Shown: positions 16,451-25,758, numbered from the stretch's first letter. The stretch: DNA of 64,000 nucleotides from Parvibaculum sp. (GCA_031291615.1 JARLIS010000058.1:62001-126000), one strand, 5' to 3'. Notes: generated from the sequence alone by a model not told the origin. Numbers and translations are program-made.

Positions 16451-17088
16451 AGAAACGTATTGCCCGCCTGGGCCTTGCCCTGCTGCTTGCCGCGCCACTC
16501 GGCGCCTGCGCCCTTGCCAATGCAGGCAGCGGGCCGGCGCCGCGCCTGTTCACGCTCACGACGCCCCAGTCCGCGGTTGCGGACGGACGTACGGCAGTCC
16601 AGTTGCAGATCAGCGAATTCGCCGCGCCTGCCGCCATCGACACGACGCGCATCGTCTTTCAGGAAAACGCGAACGAGATCAAGTATTACGCCGAAGCGAG
16701 GTGGAGCGACACCGCGCCCAATATGATCCAGACGCTTCTCTCGCAGACGCTGGAGAATTCGGGCCGCTTTGCCTCCGTGTTCTCGCACGGCGCCGATCTC
16801 AACAGCGACTACATGCTGATGGGCGACATCAGGCAATTTGCGGCGGTGGCGGGGACGGACGACAAGGGAGGCGGCACGTCGGTGCACGTCGATCTCTTCA
16901 TGCGGCTCGTCAGGATCAACGACCGGACTGTCACGGCGGCCAGGGACTTCAGCGTCGTCGTGCCGGTGACCGGCAGCGGCATTGCCTCCGTCGTTGCGGC
17001 CTATGACGCCGGTCTCCACAAGGTGCTTGGCGACATTTCGCTCTGGACCATCCAGCAGACGACGAAGTCCGCGTCTCCTTCTTCCTAG
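16447..17088 (+). CDS. PqiC/ABC_trans_aux-type lipoprotein of the Mla operon
   Basis: This 213-aa lipoprotein has signal sequence and lipobox LGAC at about residue 21. The body matches the ABC-type transport auxiliary lipoprotein family (PqiC-like), with AVQLQISEFAAPAAIDTTRI near the start and periplasmic beta/alpha elements after it. Such lipoproteins anchor MCE transporters at the outer membrane. ATG 16447 overlaps the mlaD stop. It is convergent with the coiled-coil gene, sharing 4 bases. Confidence 0.85.
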   Translation: MKKRIARLGLALLLAAPLGACALANAGSGPAPRLFTLTTPQSAVADGRTAVQLQISEFAAPAAIDTTRIVFQENANEIKYYAEARWSDTAPNMIQTLLSQTLENSGRFASVFSHGADLNSDYMLMGDIRQFAAVAGTDDKGGGTSVHVDLFMRLVRINDRTVTAARDFSVVVPVTGSGIASVVAAYDAGLHKVLGDISLWTIQQTTKSASPSS

Positions 17089-19277
17089 GAGAGCTTTCCG
17101 CTCGCCTGGGCAAGCATCAGATAGACCTTGCCGGTATCCGAGCTGAGGTAGGTTTCCACGAGAATATTGTCGCGGTCGCGCGAGGCGGCGGAGGCGAGCA
17201 GGCGCTCGAACAGATCGACGAACCGGTCCACATGCTCGCGGAACTCAGGCTCGTTGCGATAGTTGACGGCGATGCGATCGTAAAGCTGGCGTCCGGCGAT
17301 GCTGTAGAGCCGCCGGGCGAAGACATTGCGCTCGCCAGCCTGATAGCGCTGCCAGAGATCCGGCGGCGGGCTTTGTTCAAGCGCCCGGTCGAGGTCGATG
17401 GCGAGCGCCTGCAAGGTCTCGATCACCTGCAAGGATGAGCGATGAAACTCGCTATCGGCCGCCGCCTCGGCGCTTTCGCGCGGCGGGACAAGCGGCGGCT
17501 CGGCGTGGTTGCGTCCGGCGGCGGCGAGGAGATCGGAAATGCCCCAGCGCCTTGCGGGTTCGGCGCGCGGCGCGTCGGCGGGTTTCGGCGGCGGGGCCGG
17601 ATTGGGCGCGAGATTGGCGGCGGGCGAGGGCGCTGCGCGGTCGAGCACGCGGGCATGGCGCACCACGATGTCGGCAATGGCCGCAAGCGCCGCTACCTGT
17701 TCCTGCAGGACATGGTTGAGCGAGGCGGCGCTATGGGCCGCGTCGTTCGGCATGCGCGCGATGCGTGTTTCGAGCTCGTTTGCGGCATCTTCCATGGCGC
17801 GTCCGGCGTCGCGCGCCGCGCCGCCGAGGCGGATCATCGCGGCGTTGAAGCGCTCGCCCGCAATGTCGCTTTCCGAAATCGCGTCGCCGACGAGGTGGCG
17901 CATTTCGGCTGCGCGCAGCGCTAGGTCCGAGGTGAGGGTGGAGGAGGCGCGGGTCACTTCGGCGATCATATTCGTCGTCGCGCTGCGAAGTTCCTCGGCG
18001 GTCGCCGCGATGGTTTCGGTTGCCGTGCGGGTCACGTCTTCGCTCAAGGCGGCGGTGGCGGCGCGCAGCTCGTCGACGGTCGCGCCGATGGCGCGCGTCG
18101 CGGCGCCTGCCGAGCGGCTGATCGCGCCCGAGGCCTCGTCTACTTCCGAAACGGCGCGCGAGACTTCACCGGAAATTTCGGCGCGAACGGTTGCCGCGCG
18201 TTTTGCGGCGCTGTCGAAGGTCGCATTGAGGCTCGTCGCAAGTTCGGACGCCGCGCGGGAAATCTCCGCCGTGCGCTCTCCCATCACCGTCGTTGCGGCG
18301 GCCAGCTGGTCGCGGTTGCCTTCGAAGACGGCTTCGAGCCGGCGGCGTTCCTCGTCCAGCCGGTTCGCCGCGTCGGCGATGATCTGGCGCTGCGTCTCGT
18401 AGCGCGTCGTCAACTGGTCGGCCTTGCCGAGCGCGCCCGCCGCCACGACTTCGAGCCGCGAGGCCTGGCGGTCGAAGGTCGATGCGGTGGCGTCGGCGCT
18501 CGCGCGGGCCGCTTCGCTGACGCGGGCCAGCGTTTCCGTTTCCGCGACGATGCGCGCGCCCGCCGTCTGCAATGTTTCTTCCGCCTCGCCGATGAGGCCG
18601 CGCACCGCATCGACCTGCTGGCGAAGCCCGCGCGAAATCGTGTCGTTCTCGGTGCCGAGCCTGCGGCCGATTTCGATCAGGCTGTCGCGATGTTCCTTCA
18701 GCAATTCTTCCATGTGCAGGGTGCGCGTTTCGGCCCGCTCCGTGCCGCGGTCGATCTCGCCGATCTCCTCGCTCACCAGCGCCTTCAGCCGGCTCGTTTC
18801 GGCAAGCGCGTCCGCCAGACCCGCTTTCAGCCGGTCGAGTTCGCCGCGCACGGCCTGCGCGATCGAGATGATCTCGTCGCTTGCCGGGTCGGCGGGATCG
18901 GTGAGGCGGATGGCGGTGCGGGCAAGGGCGTCCGCCATCAATTTCATTTCCTGCCCGCGCCAGACCGTCCAGGCGGCGAGCCAGATGAGGATGAGGGGCG
19001 TCAGCACGCCGCCGGCGACCAGAAGGGCTTCCGGCCGCGTCATGTTGTCGATGCCTTGCGGGCCGAAGAAGCCCCAGACATAGGCCGCGCCTGCGCCCAG
19101 CGCGAGGAAGCTTGCAGCGGTGGCGACGGCGGGAATGCGGCTCGAAGGCCGGCGCGCGATCATGCGGTAGAGGGCGCCGCCTGTCGGCGAGTCCTCGTTT
19201 GCCGCCTTGACCGGCGGCTCGGACGCGTCGGCTGTGTCCTTGCCGAGCGTTTTTTGTGCCAAATCCAGATTTTTCAT
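17085..19277 (-). CDS. Two-TM, long coiled-coil protein with TipN-like architecture
   Basis: About 730 aa: a short cytoplasmic N-terminus, two membrane helices (about 48-68 and 83-104), some 430 residues of Ala/Glu/Arg-rich coiled coil, a Pro-rich linker, and a conserved-looking C-terminal domain with LWQRYQAGERNVFARRLY and SSDTGKVYLMLAQASGKL. This is the layout of Caulobacter TipN, the birth-scar polarity factor that also positions flagella; the C-terminal block resembles what I recall of TipN homologues. ATG 19277 is preferred over an ATG five codons upstream. It is divergent from an Hpt gene. Confidence 0.6.
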   Translation of the reverse strand: MKNLDLAQKTLGKDTADASEPPVKAANEDSPTGGALYRMIARRPSSRIPAVATAASFLALGAGAAYVWGFFGPQGIDNMTRPEALLVAGGVLTPLILIWLAAWTVWRGQEMKLMADALARTAIRLTDPADPASDEIISIAQAVRGELDRLKAGLADALAETSRLKALVSEEIGEIDRGTERAETRTLHMEELLKEHRDSLIEIGRRLGTENDTISRGLRQQVDAVRGLIGEAEETLQTAGARIVAETETLARVSEAARASADATASTFDRQASRLEVVAAGALGKADQLTTRYETQRQIIADAANRLDEERRRLEAVFEGNRDQLAAATTVMGERTAEISRAASELATSLNATFDSAAKRAATVRAEISGEVSRAVSEVDEASGAISRSAGAATRAIGATVDELRAATAALSEDVTRTATETIAATAEELRSATTNMIAEVTRASSTLTSDLALRAAEMRHLVGDAISESDIAGERFNAAMIRLGGAARDAGRAMEDAANELETRIARMPNDAAHSAASLNHVLQEQVAALAAIADIVVRHARVLDRAAPSPAANLAPNPAPPPKPADAPRAEPARRWGISDLLAAAGRNHAEPPLVPPRESAEAAADSEFHRSSLQVIETLQALAIDLDRALEQSPPPDLWQRYQAGERNVFARRLYSIAGRQLYDRIAVNYRNEPEFREHVDRFVDLFERLLASAASRDRDNILVETYLSSDTGKVYLMLAQASGKLS

Positions 19278-19447
19278 GAGCTTACCCCGCATCCGCTCGC
19301 TTTTTCAGCGTGTCGGATGGCGGGCCCGGCGTCAACTGCGAGGCTGCCGAAATGGGCCCCCGTGTGAGCCGTATGGCGCTTTAAGGGTTCATTTCCTGTC
19401 TCCGGCCTAGCCTCATTCTGCCAGGAAAGCCGCGGGGAAAGACCCGG

Positions 19448-19837
19448 ATGGGAGACGCCATGACATTCTCGAACGCCGCAACCGCCGAAAACGCCGACGC
19501 ATTCGGCGGCGGCCAGAGCGGGCGTCCTCTCGATCTCGTGCACCTTTCAAAATACACGCTGGGCGACCGGAGCCTCGAAGCCGAGCTTCTCGGCCTTTTC
19601 CGCGCACAGGCCGGCATCTATGTCGCGCGGCTCGAAACGGCCGCGACCGACAAGGAATGGCGCGACGCCGCGCATAGCCTCAAGGGCTCCGCGCGCGGGC
19701 TCGGCGCGTGGACGCTCGGAGACGTGGCCGAGGAGGCCGAGCGACTGGATGACGCTTCATCGCGCTCGTCCATGATCGCCCGCATCCGCGAGACCATTGC
19801 GGTGGTCAATCATTTCATCGACGGGTTGATGGCCTAG
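19448..19837 (+). CDS. Free-standing Hpt-domain phosphotransfer protein
   Basis: This 129-aa protein is essentially one Hpt four-helix domain with phospho-acceptor histidine motif AAHSLKGSARGLGA. No kinase or receiver domain is attached, so it would shuttle phosphate between a hybrid kinase and a response regulator encoded elsewhere. Two ATGs (19448 and 19460) are both plausible; the second has GGGAG about 7 bases upstream. It lies opposite the TipN-like gene. Confidence 0.85.
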   Translation: MGDAMTFSNAATAENADAFGGGQSGRPLDLVHLSKYTLGDRSLEAELLGLFRAQAGIYVARLETAATDKEWRDAAHSLKGSARGLGAWTLGDVAEEAERLDDASSRSSMIARIRETIAVVNHFIDGLMA

Positions 19838-19840
19838 GGC

Positions 19841-21670
19841 TCATCCCTTGGTCGGTCCCAGAGGAAACATATCCTCCCGCCCCAGTTCGCCGCCGCGCTG
19901 GCGTTCCAGTTCCTGCGTGTAGCGCCGGAAGGCATAGGCTTCCGTGAGATAACCGACGACGCGCAGGTCTTCGAGATTGTCGAGCACCGGCAGCGTTTCG
20001 GTTTCCGCCGCTTCGAAGCGCTTCAGCGCCACGCGGATATTTTCGTTCCTCAGCAGGTAGAAGCCGCGGCTCTGCGCGAGATCGCCGGCGACGAGGGTGG
20101 CAGCCGCATCGGTGAGGTCGGGATCGTGCACCGTCGCCATATCGACCGTGCCGCGATAGCGCCCGCTCTCCTCGACGGCGAAAACGCGCTTCGATGCGCC
20201 AAGCGGCACTTTCGCGCGGAGCTGCGTAAGCGTCATGCCGACAGGAACGGTTACCGGGTCGGAACGCATCATGCGTCCGGCCGTCAGGTCGGCGATCCAG
20301 CCGATGTCATGCGCGCCCGAAATCGGCAGGCCGCGCAGGTGGAAGCGCCAGGTCGAGAAGGAGTAGCCGAAGGCGAGGCGCACGATGGTCGAGGCCATGA
20401 CGACCGCGACGAGCACGCCCATCGTCACCGGGAAATTGCCCGTGCCTTCCAGCACCAGCAGCACCATGGTGATCGGGGCGCCGATGATCGCCGCGCCCAC
20501 GGCGCCCATGCCGACGAGCATGAAGGCCACCTGCTGATCGGCAAGGTCCGGCGCGATGAATGCCATTGCCTCGACCAGCGCGCCGCCGAGCAGCACGCCG
20601 AGGAACAGCGATGACGAAAACATGCCGCCGCGCAGGCCCGCGCCAAGCGTGATGGCCGAGGCGATCAGCTTTCCGAACAAGAGCGCCGTCACCATCAGGA
20701 AGGTGCGCGAATGTTCGAGCTGGTACTGGATCGCGCCGTGGCCGGAGCCGAGGATTTGCGGCGAGCCGAGCGTGAGCAGCGTCAGGGCCGCGCCGCCTAT
20801 TGCCGGGCGGAGCCAGATGGGCAACGGATGCAGGATGCGCTCGGCCAGCGTCACGGCGCGCATGGTGAGGATCGAGAAGCCCGCCGCCGCAATGCCGACA
20901 ATGGCGAAGAGAAGATAGACTATCGGTTCGAGGTGGAACGTCTCGGTCACAGCAAATAGAGGCGCGTCGTTGCCGAGGATGCGCACCGTCAGCGTGCCGG
21001 CGAGTGCAGCCACCGCGACGGGGGCGAGCGCCTTGGGCGAATAGCTTCCGAGCACCAGTTCGAAGCCGTAGAAAGCGCCGGCGAGAGGCGCGTTGAAGGC
21101 CGAGGCGATGGCGGCCGCCGCGCCCGCCGTGACGAATACCCGCGCATCGTCGCGGCGCAGGCGGAAATATTGCGAGAACCACGAAAAGATCGCGCCGCCG
21201 AACTGGGTATAGCCCGCTTCCATGCCGACCGAAGCGCCCGCCGAGTTCGACAGCATGGTGGCGACGGTGAGGCGGATCGAATCCGGCACGGACATGCGCC
21301 CGCCATACATCGCATTGGCTTCCACCGGGTCGACGATGTCGGCGGAGCGGCTTTTGCGGATGAGCCAGGCGAGGATGCCGAAGAGGAGGCCGCCCGCCGC
21401 CGGCACGATGATGAGCCGGGCAAGGTCGATCTTCGTCTGCGCGCTCAGATAGCTGCCGGGCGTCAGGCCGAAATTGATGTCGTGGAGCGTATAGACCGTT
21501 TCGCGGATCAGGTAGACGGCGGCGCCGACAATGACGCCGAGCGGCGCGCAGGCGAATATCAGTCCCGCTTCCCAGCTCCTGAGCGCGCGGCGCAGCGCCT
21601 CGTAGCGAAGCAGCAGAATGCGCGGGAGCCTGCGCATGCGGGTGGAGATATTTGTGCGGTCGAGCGCCAT
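19841..21670 (-). CDS. Divergent ClC-family channel with CBS domains
   Basis: A 609-aa ClC homologue starting MALDRTNIS at ATG 21670, next to the oxidase stop (TGATG context); an upstream ATG at 21673 is a weaker choice. The gating glutamate is present at about residue 151 in VGMEAGYTQ, but the usual GSGIP filter motif is replaced by DIVDPVEANA and GxEGP by GMEAG. SAFNAPLAGAFYGFELVLG matches the later conserved helix, again without the inner proton glutamate. The C-terminal ~130 residues hold a CBS pair. Anion selectivity may differ from classical chloride ClCs. Confidence 0.88.
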   Translation of the reverse strand: MALDRTNISTRMRRLPRILLLRYEALRRALRSWEAGLIFACAPLGVIVGAAVYLIRETVYTLHDINFGLTPGSYLSAQTKIDLARLIIVPAAGGLLFGILAWLIRKSRSADIVDPVEANAMYGGRMSVPDSIRLTVATMLSNSAGASVGMEAGYTQFGGAIFSWFSQYFRLRRDDARVFVTAGAAAAIASAFNAPLAGAFYGFELVLGSYSPKALAPVAVAALAGTLTVRILGNDAPLFAVTETFHLEPIVYLLFAIVGIAAAGFSILTMRAVTLAERILHPLPIWLRPAIGGAALTLLTLGSPQILGSGHGAIQYQLEHSRTFLMVTALLFGKLIASAITLGAGLRGGMFSSSLFLGVLLGGALVEAMAFIAPDLADQQVAFMLVGMGAVGAAIIGAPITMVLLVLEGTGNFPVTMGVLVAVVMASTIVRLAFGYSFSTWRFHLRGLPISGAHDIGWIADLTAGRMMRSDPVTVPVGMTLTQLRAKVPLGASKRVFAVEESGRYRGTVDMATVHDPDLTDAAATLVAGDLAQSRGFYLLRNENIRVALKRFEAAETETLPVLDNLEDLRVVGYLTEAYAFRRYTQELERQRGGELGREDMFPLGPTKG

Positions 21671-22812
21671 CATATCTCCCTTGCGCCGAGGCGGTTTGCG
21701 ACTTCGCTGGCGATGGCGAGCGAGGAGGTGAGGCCCGGGCTCTCGATGCCGAAGAGATTGACGAGACCCGCCAGCCCATGCGTTTCGGGGCCCGAGATCA
21801 CGAAATCGGACGCCGGTTCGCCGGGGCCGCCGAGCTTGGGGCGGATGCCCGCATAAGCGGGCGCGAGCGCGCCGTCCTTGAGGCCCGGCCAGTATTTGCG
21901 GATCGCCGCATAGAAGGCCTCGCCGCGCTTCGGATCGACGGCGTAGTCCGTCTCGCGGATTTCGCCGGCTTCCGGCGTCAGCCATTCGACATCGGGGCCG
22001 AAGCGCGCCGCGCCGCCCATGTCGAGCGTCAGATGGACGCCGAGGCCCGCTTTTTCGGGCACGGGATAGATGAGGCGCGAGAAGGGCGCGCGGCCTGTCA
22101 GCGTGAAATAGTTGCCCTTGGCGAAATGCGCCGACGGCACATGCGCGGCGTCGAGCCCGTCGATCCGGCGCGCAAGCGCGGGCGCGGAAAGCCCGGCGCT
22201 GTTGACGAGAAGGCGCGTCTTGAGCCGCATCGGCGCCGCGCCGCCGACATGCAGCAAAAATCCGTCCCGGATCGCCTCGATCCGCTCGACCGACGCGCCG
22301 AAGGCGATGGCGCCGCCATGGTCTTCCAGCTCGCCTTGCAAGCTCAGCATGAAGGCATGGCTGTCGAGGATCGCCGTCGAGGGGGAGTGGAGGGCGGCCG
22401 CCGCCCGGAGTTCGGGCTCCGCCCGGCATGCGTCCGCGCCGCTGATTTCCACTATGTCGCCGACGCCGTTGGCGCGCGCCTGCGCGGCGATGGCCGCAAG
22501 TTCTCCTGCTTGCGCCTCGTCGGTGGCGACGATGAACTTCCCGCAATGCTTATGGGGGAGGCCGTGGCCCATCAGATAGTCGTGAAGCCTGATCCGGCCT
22601 TCGACGCAAAGACGCGCCTTCAGGCTGCCCGGCGCGTAATAGATGCCCGCATGGATGACTTCGCTGTTCCGCGCCGAGGTTTCGGTGCCGATGCGCCCAT
22701 GCCGTTCCAGCACGACGACCTCATGGCCGCGCAGCGCGAGCGCGCGGGCGCAGGCGAGGCCGACGGCTCCCGCACCCACCACCACTGACCCCACTTCGGC
22801 AATGTCGGTCAT
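21670..22812 (-). CDS. lhgO: FAD-dependent oxidoreductase, L-2-hydroxyglutarate oxidase-like
   Basis: About 380 aa from ATG 22812. It begins with the Rossmann dinucleotide motif [16 protein letters not shown] and ends with [15 protein letters not shown] and a second FAD contact ([16 protein letters not shown]). The [14 protein letters not shown] segment is characteristic of LhgO/DAO-superfamily oxidases acting on 2-hydroxyglutarate. It would oxidise a 2-hydroxy acid at the membrane or cytoplasm. Its stop overlaps the following ClC start, so the pair probably forms one transcript. The gene symbol is by similarity only. Confidence 0.8.
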   Translation of the reverse strand: MTDIAEVGSVVVGAGAVGLACARALALRGHEVVVLERHGRIGTETSARNSEVIHAGIYYAPGSLKARLCVEGRIRLHDYLMGHGLPHKHCGKFIVATDEAQAGELAAIAAQARANGVGDIVEISGADACRAEPELRAAAALHSPSTAILDSHAFMLSLQGELEDHGGAIAFGASVERIEAIRDGFLLHVGGAAPMRLKTRLLVNSAGLSAPALARRIDGLDAAHVPSAHFAKGNYFTLTGRAPFSRLIYPVPEKAGLGVHLTLDMGGAARFGPDVEWLTPEAGEIRETDYAVDPKRGEAFYAAIRKYWPGLKDGALAPAYAGIRPKLGGPGEPASDFVISGPETHGLAGLVNLFGIESPGLTSSLAIASEVANRLGAREI

Positions 22813-23007
22813 TCCGGTTTTCCTGCATTCCTGCAAGAGGTTGTGCCGGTTTCATCGCCCTTGGGCAAGGCCCAAAGGCGCGCCGCCGCTACGTCATCGA
22901 AAGAGGCATCAGATAGCAGTTGCGGCACCCCATCCCTTTCGCATTTATAGGGTCAGGAAACTGGACCGCGCGGCATCAGACCGGCGGCTGAACGGAGGAT
23001 TTTCAAC

Positions 23008-24243
23008 ATGGCGGAAGCCTGGATCATCGACGCGGCCCGCACGCCGCGTGGCGTCGGCAAGGTCGGCAAGGGCGCGCTCTCTGAGGTGCATCCCCAGCGC
23101 ATTCTCTCGACGGTGCTGAAGGCGCTGGCCGAGCGTAACAACCTCAATACGGCGGAAGTCGACGACGTCATCATGGGTTGCGGCACCCAGTCGGGCAAGC
23201 AGGGCGCCTGCATCGCCCGCATGTCGGCGCTCGATGCCGGTTACAACACGCTGGCGCCGGGCTTCTCGCTCGACCGCTTCTGCGGTTCGGGTCTCACGGC
23301 GGTCAATCTCGGCGCCATGGGCATCATGTCCGGCGCGCAGGATCTCATCGTCGCCGGCGGCGTCGAGAGCATGTCGCATGGATCGACCCTGCCGCGCACG
23401 GCCGGCGCCGTCATCGACAGCAACAACACGCATCTGCGCGACATCCATCCGCAGCCGCATCAGGGCATCTGCGCCGACCTCATCGCCACGCTTGAAGGCA
23501 TTACGCGCGAGGACACCGACAAGCTCGCCGCCGAAAGCCAGGCGCGCGCCGACAATGCGATCAAAAACGGCTACTTCAAGAAGTCGCTCGTGCCCGTCTA
23601 TCACGATGACGGCCGCGTCGCGCTCGACCGCGAAGAGTTCCCGCGTCCCGGCACGACGCTTGAAAGCCTTTCGACGCTGAAGCCCGCCTTCCAGGCGATG
23701 TACGAGTTTCCTCTCGACGAGGAAGGCCTCACCTACAAGAAGCTCGTCCAGAAGACCTATCCGGACGTGAAGATCGAGCACATCCATCACGCCGGCAATT
23801 CGTCGGGCGTTGTGGACGGCGCGGGCGCGGTCATTCTCGCTTCGCCCGAATATGCCAAGGCCCATGGGCTGAAGCCGCGTGCGCGCATCGTTGCACTCTC
23901 GACGGCGGGCGACAGCCCCGAGCTCATGCTCAACGCGCCTGTTCCGGCCGCGCTGAAGGCGCTGAAGATGGCCGGCATGAAGATCAGCGACATCGATCTC
24001 ATCGAGATCAACGAGGCTTTCGCCGTCGTTCCGCTGAAGTTCATGCGCGATCTCGACATCGACCCGGCGATCGTCAACGTCAATGGCGGCGCCATGGCGC
24101 TCGGCCATCCGATCGGCGCGACGGGTGCGATCATCCTCGGCACGCTGATCGACGAGATGGAGCGCCGCGATCTCTCGACCGGCCTCGTTACGCTTTGCGC
24201 CGCCGGCGGCATGGCGCCCTGCGTCATCGTCGAACGGATGTAA
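23008..24243 (+). CDS. Thiolase (acetyl-CoA C-acyltransferase)
   Basis: A 411-aa thiolase with nucleophile C92 in LDRFCGSGLTAV, the GGAMALGHPIGATGA histidine motif and catalytic Cys in TLCAAGGMAP near the C-terminus. It either cleaves 3-ketoacyl-CoA in beta-oxidation or condenses acetyl-CoA; no partner hydratase or dehydrogenase is adjacent to decide. GGAGG sits 9 bases before ATG 23008. A strong terminator follows. Confidence 0.95.
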   Translation: MAEAWIIDAARTPRGVGKVGKGALSEVHPQRILSTVLKALAERNNLNTAEVDDVIMGCGTQSGKQGACIARMSALDAGYNTLAPGFSLDRFCGSGLTAVNLGAMGIMSGAQDLIVAGGVESMSHGSTLPRTAGAVIDSNNTHLRDIHPQPHQGICADLIATLEGITREDTDKLAAESQARADNAIKNGYFKKSLVPVYHDDGRVALDREEFPRPGTTLESLSTLKPAFQAMYEFPLDEEGLTYKKLVQKTYPDVKIEHIHHAGNSSGVVDGAGAVILASPEYAKAHGLKPRARIVALSTAGDSPELMLNAPVPAALKALKMAGMKISDIDLIEINEAFAVVPLKFMRDLDIDPAIVNVNGGAMALGHPIGATGAIILGTLIDEMERRDLSTGLVTLCAAGGMAPCVIVERM

Positions 24244-24258
24244 TCTTCCAAACTCCCG

Positions 24259-24293
24259 AAAGGGCCGGTGCCGCGAAGCATCGGCCCTTTTTT
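24259..24293 (+). terminator. Rho-independent terminator of the thiolase gene
   Basis: AAAGGGCCGGTGC and GCATCGGCCCTTT form a 13-bp stem with one G-T pair around CGCGAA, followed by a T-run (24288-24293). The T-run abuts the opposite-strand GH84 stop codon. Confidence 0.9.
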
Positions 24294-25353
24294 ATTGCGC
24301 TTCCATTTCGGCTTGCGTGATGCGCCAGTGGCCGTCGAGCCACTGCACGATTTCGCGCGCGGCGGCATGGTCGATGGCGGCATAGCGTTCGCGGAGCTTT
24401 GCCGCGCGGGGCCCGAGCTTGTCGAGGCCGGCATCCTGGAAGGCGATGATGTCGAGCTGCACGCGTTTCGCGAGCTCCTTACCGAGCACGGTTTCCGCGG
24501 CGCGCATGAAGGCCTGGCCGTATTCGTAGTCCTCGCCCTTCGCATAGGACTCCGCCAGCGTCAGCGCCGGAATGCGGCTCAGCACCGGTTGCAGGGCGGG
24601 GTTCACGCCATGCGCCGCCACATGCGCGCCCATGGAAGCGGGGCGGCCGGTGAAGGCGCGCAAATGCAGATGCGGCGACATGCGCGGCCCGTCATTCACC
24701 GGATAATTGTCCCAGATGAAAGGCTTGCGGCCGAGTTGCTCCGTCACCCTGGCAAGATGGCCCGGCGAGAATTCCCGCGCGCAGACTTCCTCGCCCGTCC
24801 AGAAAAGCTCGATCGATTTATCGAGGAGCTTGCCGAGGTCTTCGAGGTAGCGGGGCGGGCGCTGGCCGAAGAGAAGATCGAGGATGGGATCGTCCGTGTA
24901 GTAGCTCGGGCAGACGATGAGACGCGTCGCCCTGGTGATCCCGCCGACAAAGTCGATCACGCGCGCCTGCGCTTCGGCGAGGTCCGGTTGCGAACCCTTC
25001 ATGTCGTCGAAGCAGATCGCCAGATCGTCGAGGCCGAGCGTGTCGAGCCATTCGAGCTTGCGCTTCAGCGCCGCTTTCGCGCTCGCGTCGAAGTCGCGGT
25101 AAATCTCGTAGGGGCTGAGGCCGACGCCGAAGCGGACGCCTCTGGCGCGGCAGGCGGCGGAGAACCGGCGCAGCATCTCGGCTTCGGCGGGGGCGTGTTC
25201 CTCCCGCCAGCGGCGGCGGAGGAAGGCGTCCGCCTTGGGCGCATAGAGATAGAAGCCATAGCCCGCGCCGGCGAGGCTGGACATGGTTTCGGTCCGCGCC
25301 GCCTCGCTCCAGGGCGTGCCGTAAAAGCCTTCGATGATGCCGAGTTCCGTCAT
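24292..25353 (-). CDS. GH84 beta-N-acetylglucosaminidase (O-GlcNAcase-like)
   Basis: This 353-aa protein opens with GIIEGFYGTPWS, the N-terminal signature of glycoside hydrolase family 84, and carries the tandem catalytic aspartates D116-D117 in LAICFDDMKG. Later pieces IELFWTGEEV and PFIWDNYPVNDGPR match the GH84 barrel. GH84 enzymes remove beta-linked GlcNAc by substrate-assisted catalysis. No signal peptide is seen, so it is probably cytoplasmic; it is essentially the catalytic domain alone, shorter than secreted pathogen NagJ-type proteins. ATG 25353 has GGGGGAG upstream. Confidence 0.88.
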   Translation of the reverse strand: MTELGIIEGFYGTPWSEAARTETMSSLAGAGYGFYLYAPKADAFLRRRWREEHAPAEAEMLRRFSAACRARGVRFGVGLSPYEIYRDFDASAKAALKRKLEWLDTLGLDDLAICFDDMKGSQPDLAEAQARVIDFVGGITRATRLIVCPSYYTDDPILDLLFGQRPPRYLEDLGKLLDKSIELFWTGEEVCAREFSPGHLARVTEQLGRKPFIWDNYPVNDGPRMSPHLHLRAFTGRPASMGAHVAAHGVNPALQPVLSRIPALTLAESYAKGEDYEYGQAFMRAAETVLGKELAKRVQLDIIAFQDAGLDKLGPRAAKLRERYAAIDHAAAREIVQWLDGHWRITQAEMEAQ

Positions 25354-25455
25354 CGGTTCTCCCCCGTTTCCGACGCCTTCCGATGTGCCGGTTTCGCCGC
25401 CACTTGGCAAGCGTCGCGAGGCTCCCCATATAAGGGGACACCCCGGAGAAGCCCC

Positions 25456-25647
25456 ATGACCGACGCATCAGCTTTTGAACTGAGCCGCGCTTATGCCGCT
25501 GGCTGGAATGCCGCCAAAACGCAGGGCGAGGAAGACCGCGCGCCCAAGAATCCCTTTCCCGCCGATGGCGAGGCGCATAAGCGCTGGGCGGAAGGCTATG
25601 AAGGGGCGCAGGGAAGCCGCGGCGCCATCACCAAGACCCGCGCCTGA
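25456..25647 (+). CDS. rmf: Ribosome modulation factor-like small protein
   Basis: A 63-aa protein with the Rmf pattern: AYAAGWNAA, then NPFPADGEAHKRWAEGYEGAQ. In gammaproteobacteria Rmf dimerises ribosomes in stationary phase; alphaproteobacterial members of the Rmf/CrpP family are less studied, so the function is by family only. ATG 25456 follows CCGGAGAA. It is divergent from the GH84 gene and followed by a hairpin. Confidence 0.8.
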   Translation: MTDASAFELSRAYAAGWNAAKTQGEEDRAPKNPFPADGEAHKRWAEGYEGAQGSRGAITKTRA

Positions 25648-25676
25648 CCGCTCCAGCGGTAGCCCCAAATAGAAAG

Positions 25677-25703
25677 AACCCGGCGGATCGCTCCAGCCGG
25701 GTT
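25677..25703. terminator. Hairpin between rmf and the cold-shock gene
   Basis: AACCCGGC (25677-25684) and GCCGGGTT (25696-25703) form a perfect 8-bp stem between two convergent genes. On the minus strand it is followed by CTTTCTATTT, giving a weak U-tract, so it probably ends the cold-shock transcript and perhaps rmf as well. Confidence 0.6.
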
Positions 25704-25758
25704 CAAACTTTATCCAAGCTCAAGGCCTCTAGGCGCGAACGCCCGAAGCCAAGTCAGC

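Noticed and set aside
21674..22546. N-terminal extension of the second ClC gene
   Set aside because: The long open frame upstream of 21670 is an out-of-frame reading of the FAD oxidase; ClC homology begins at MALDRTN.
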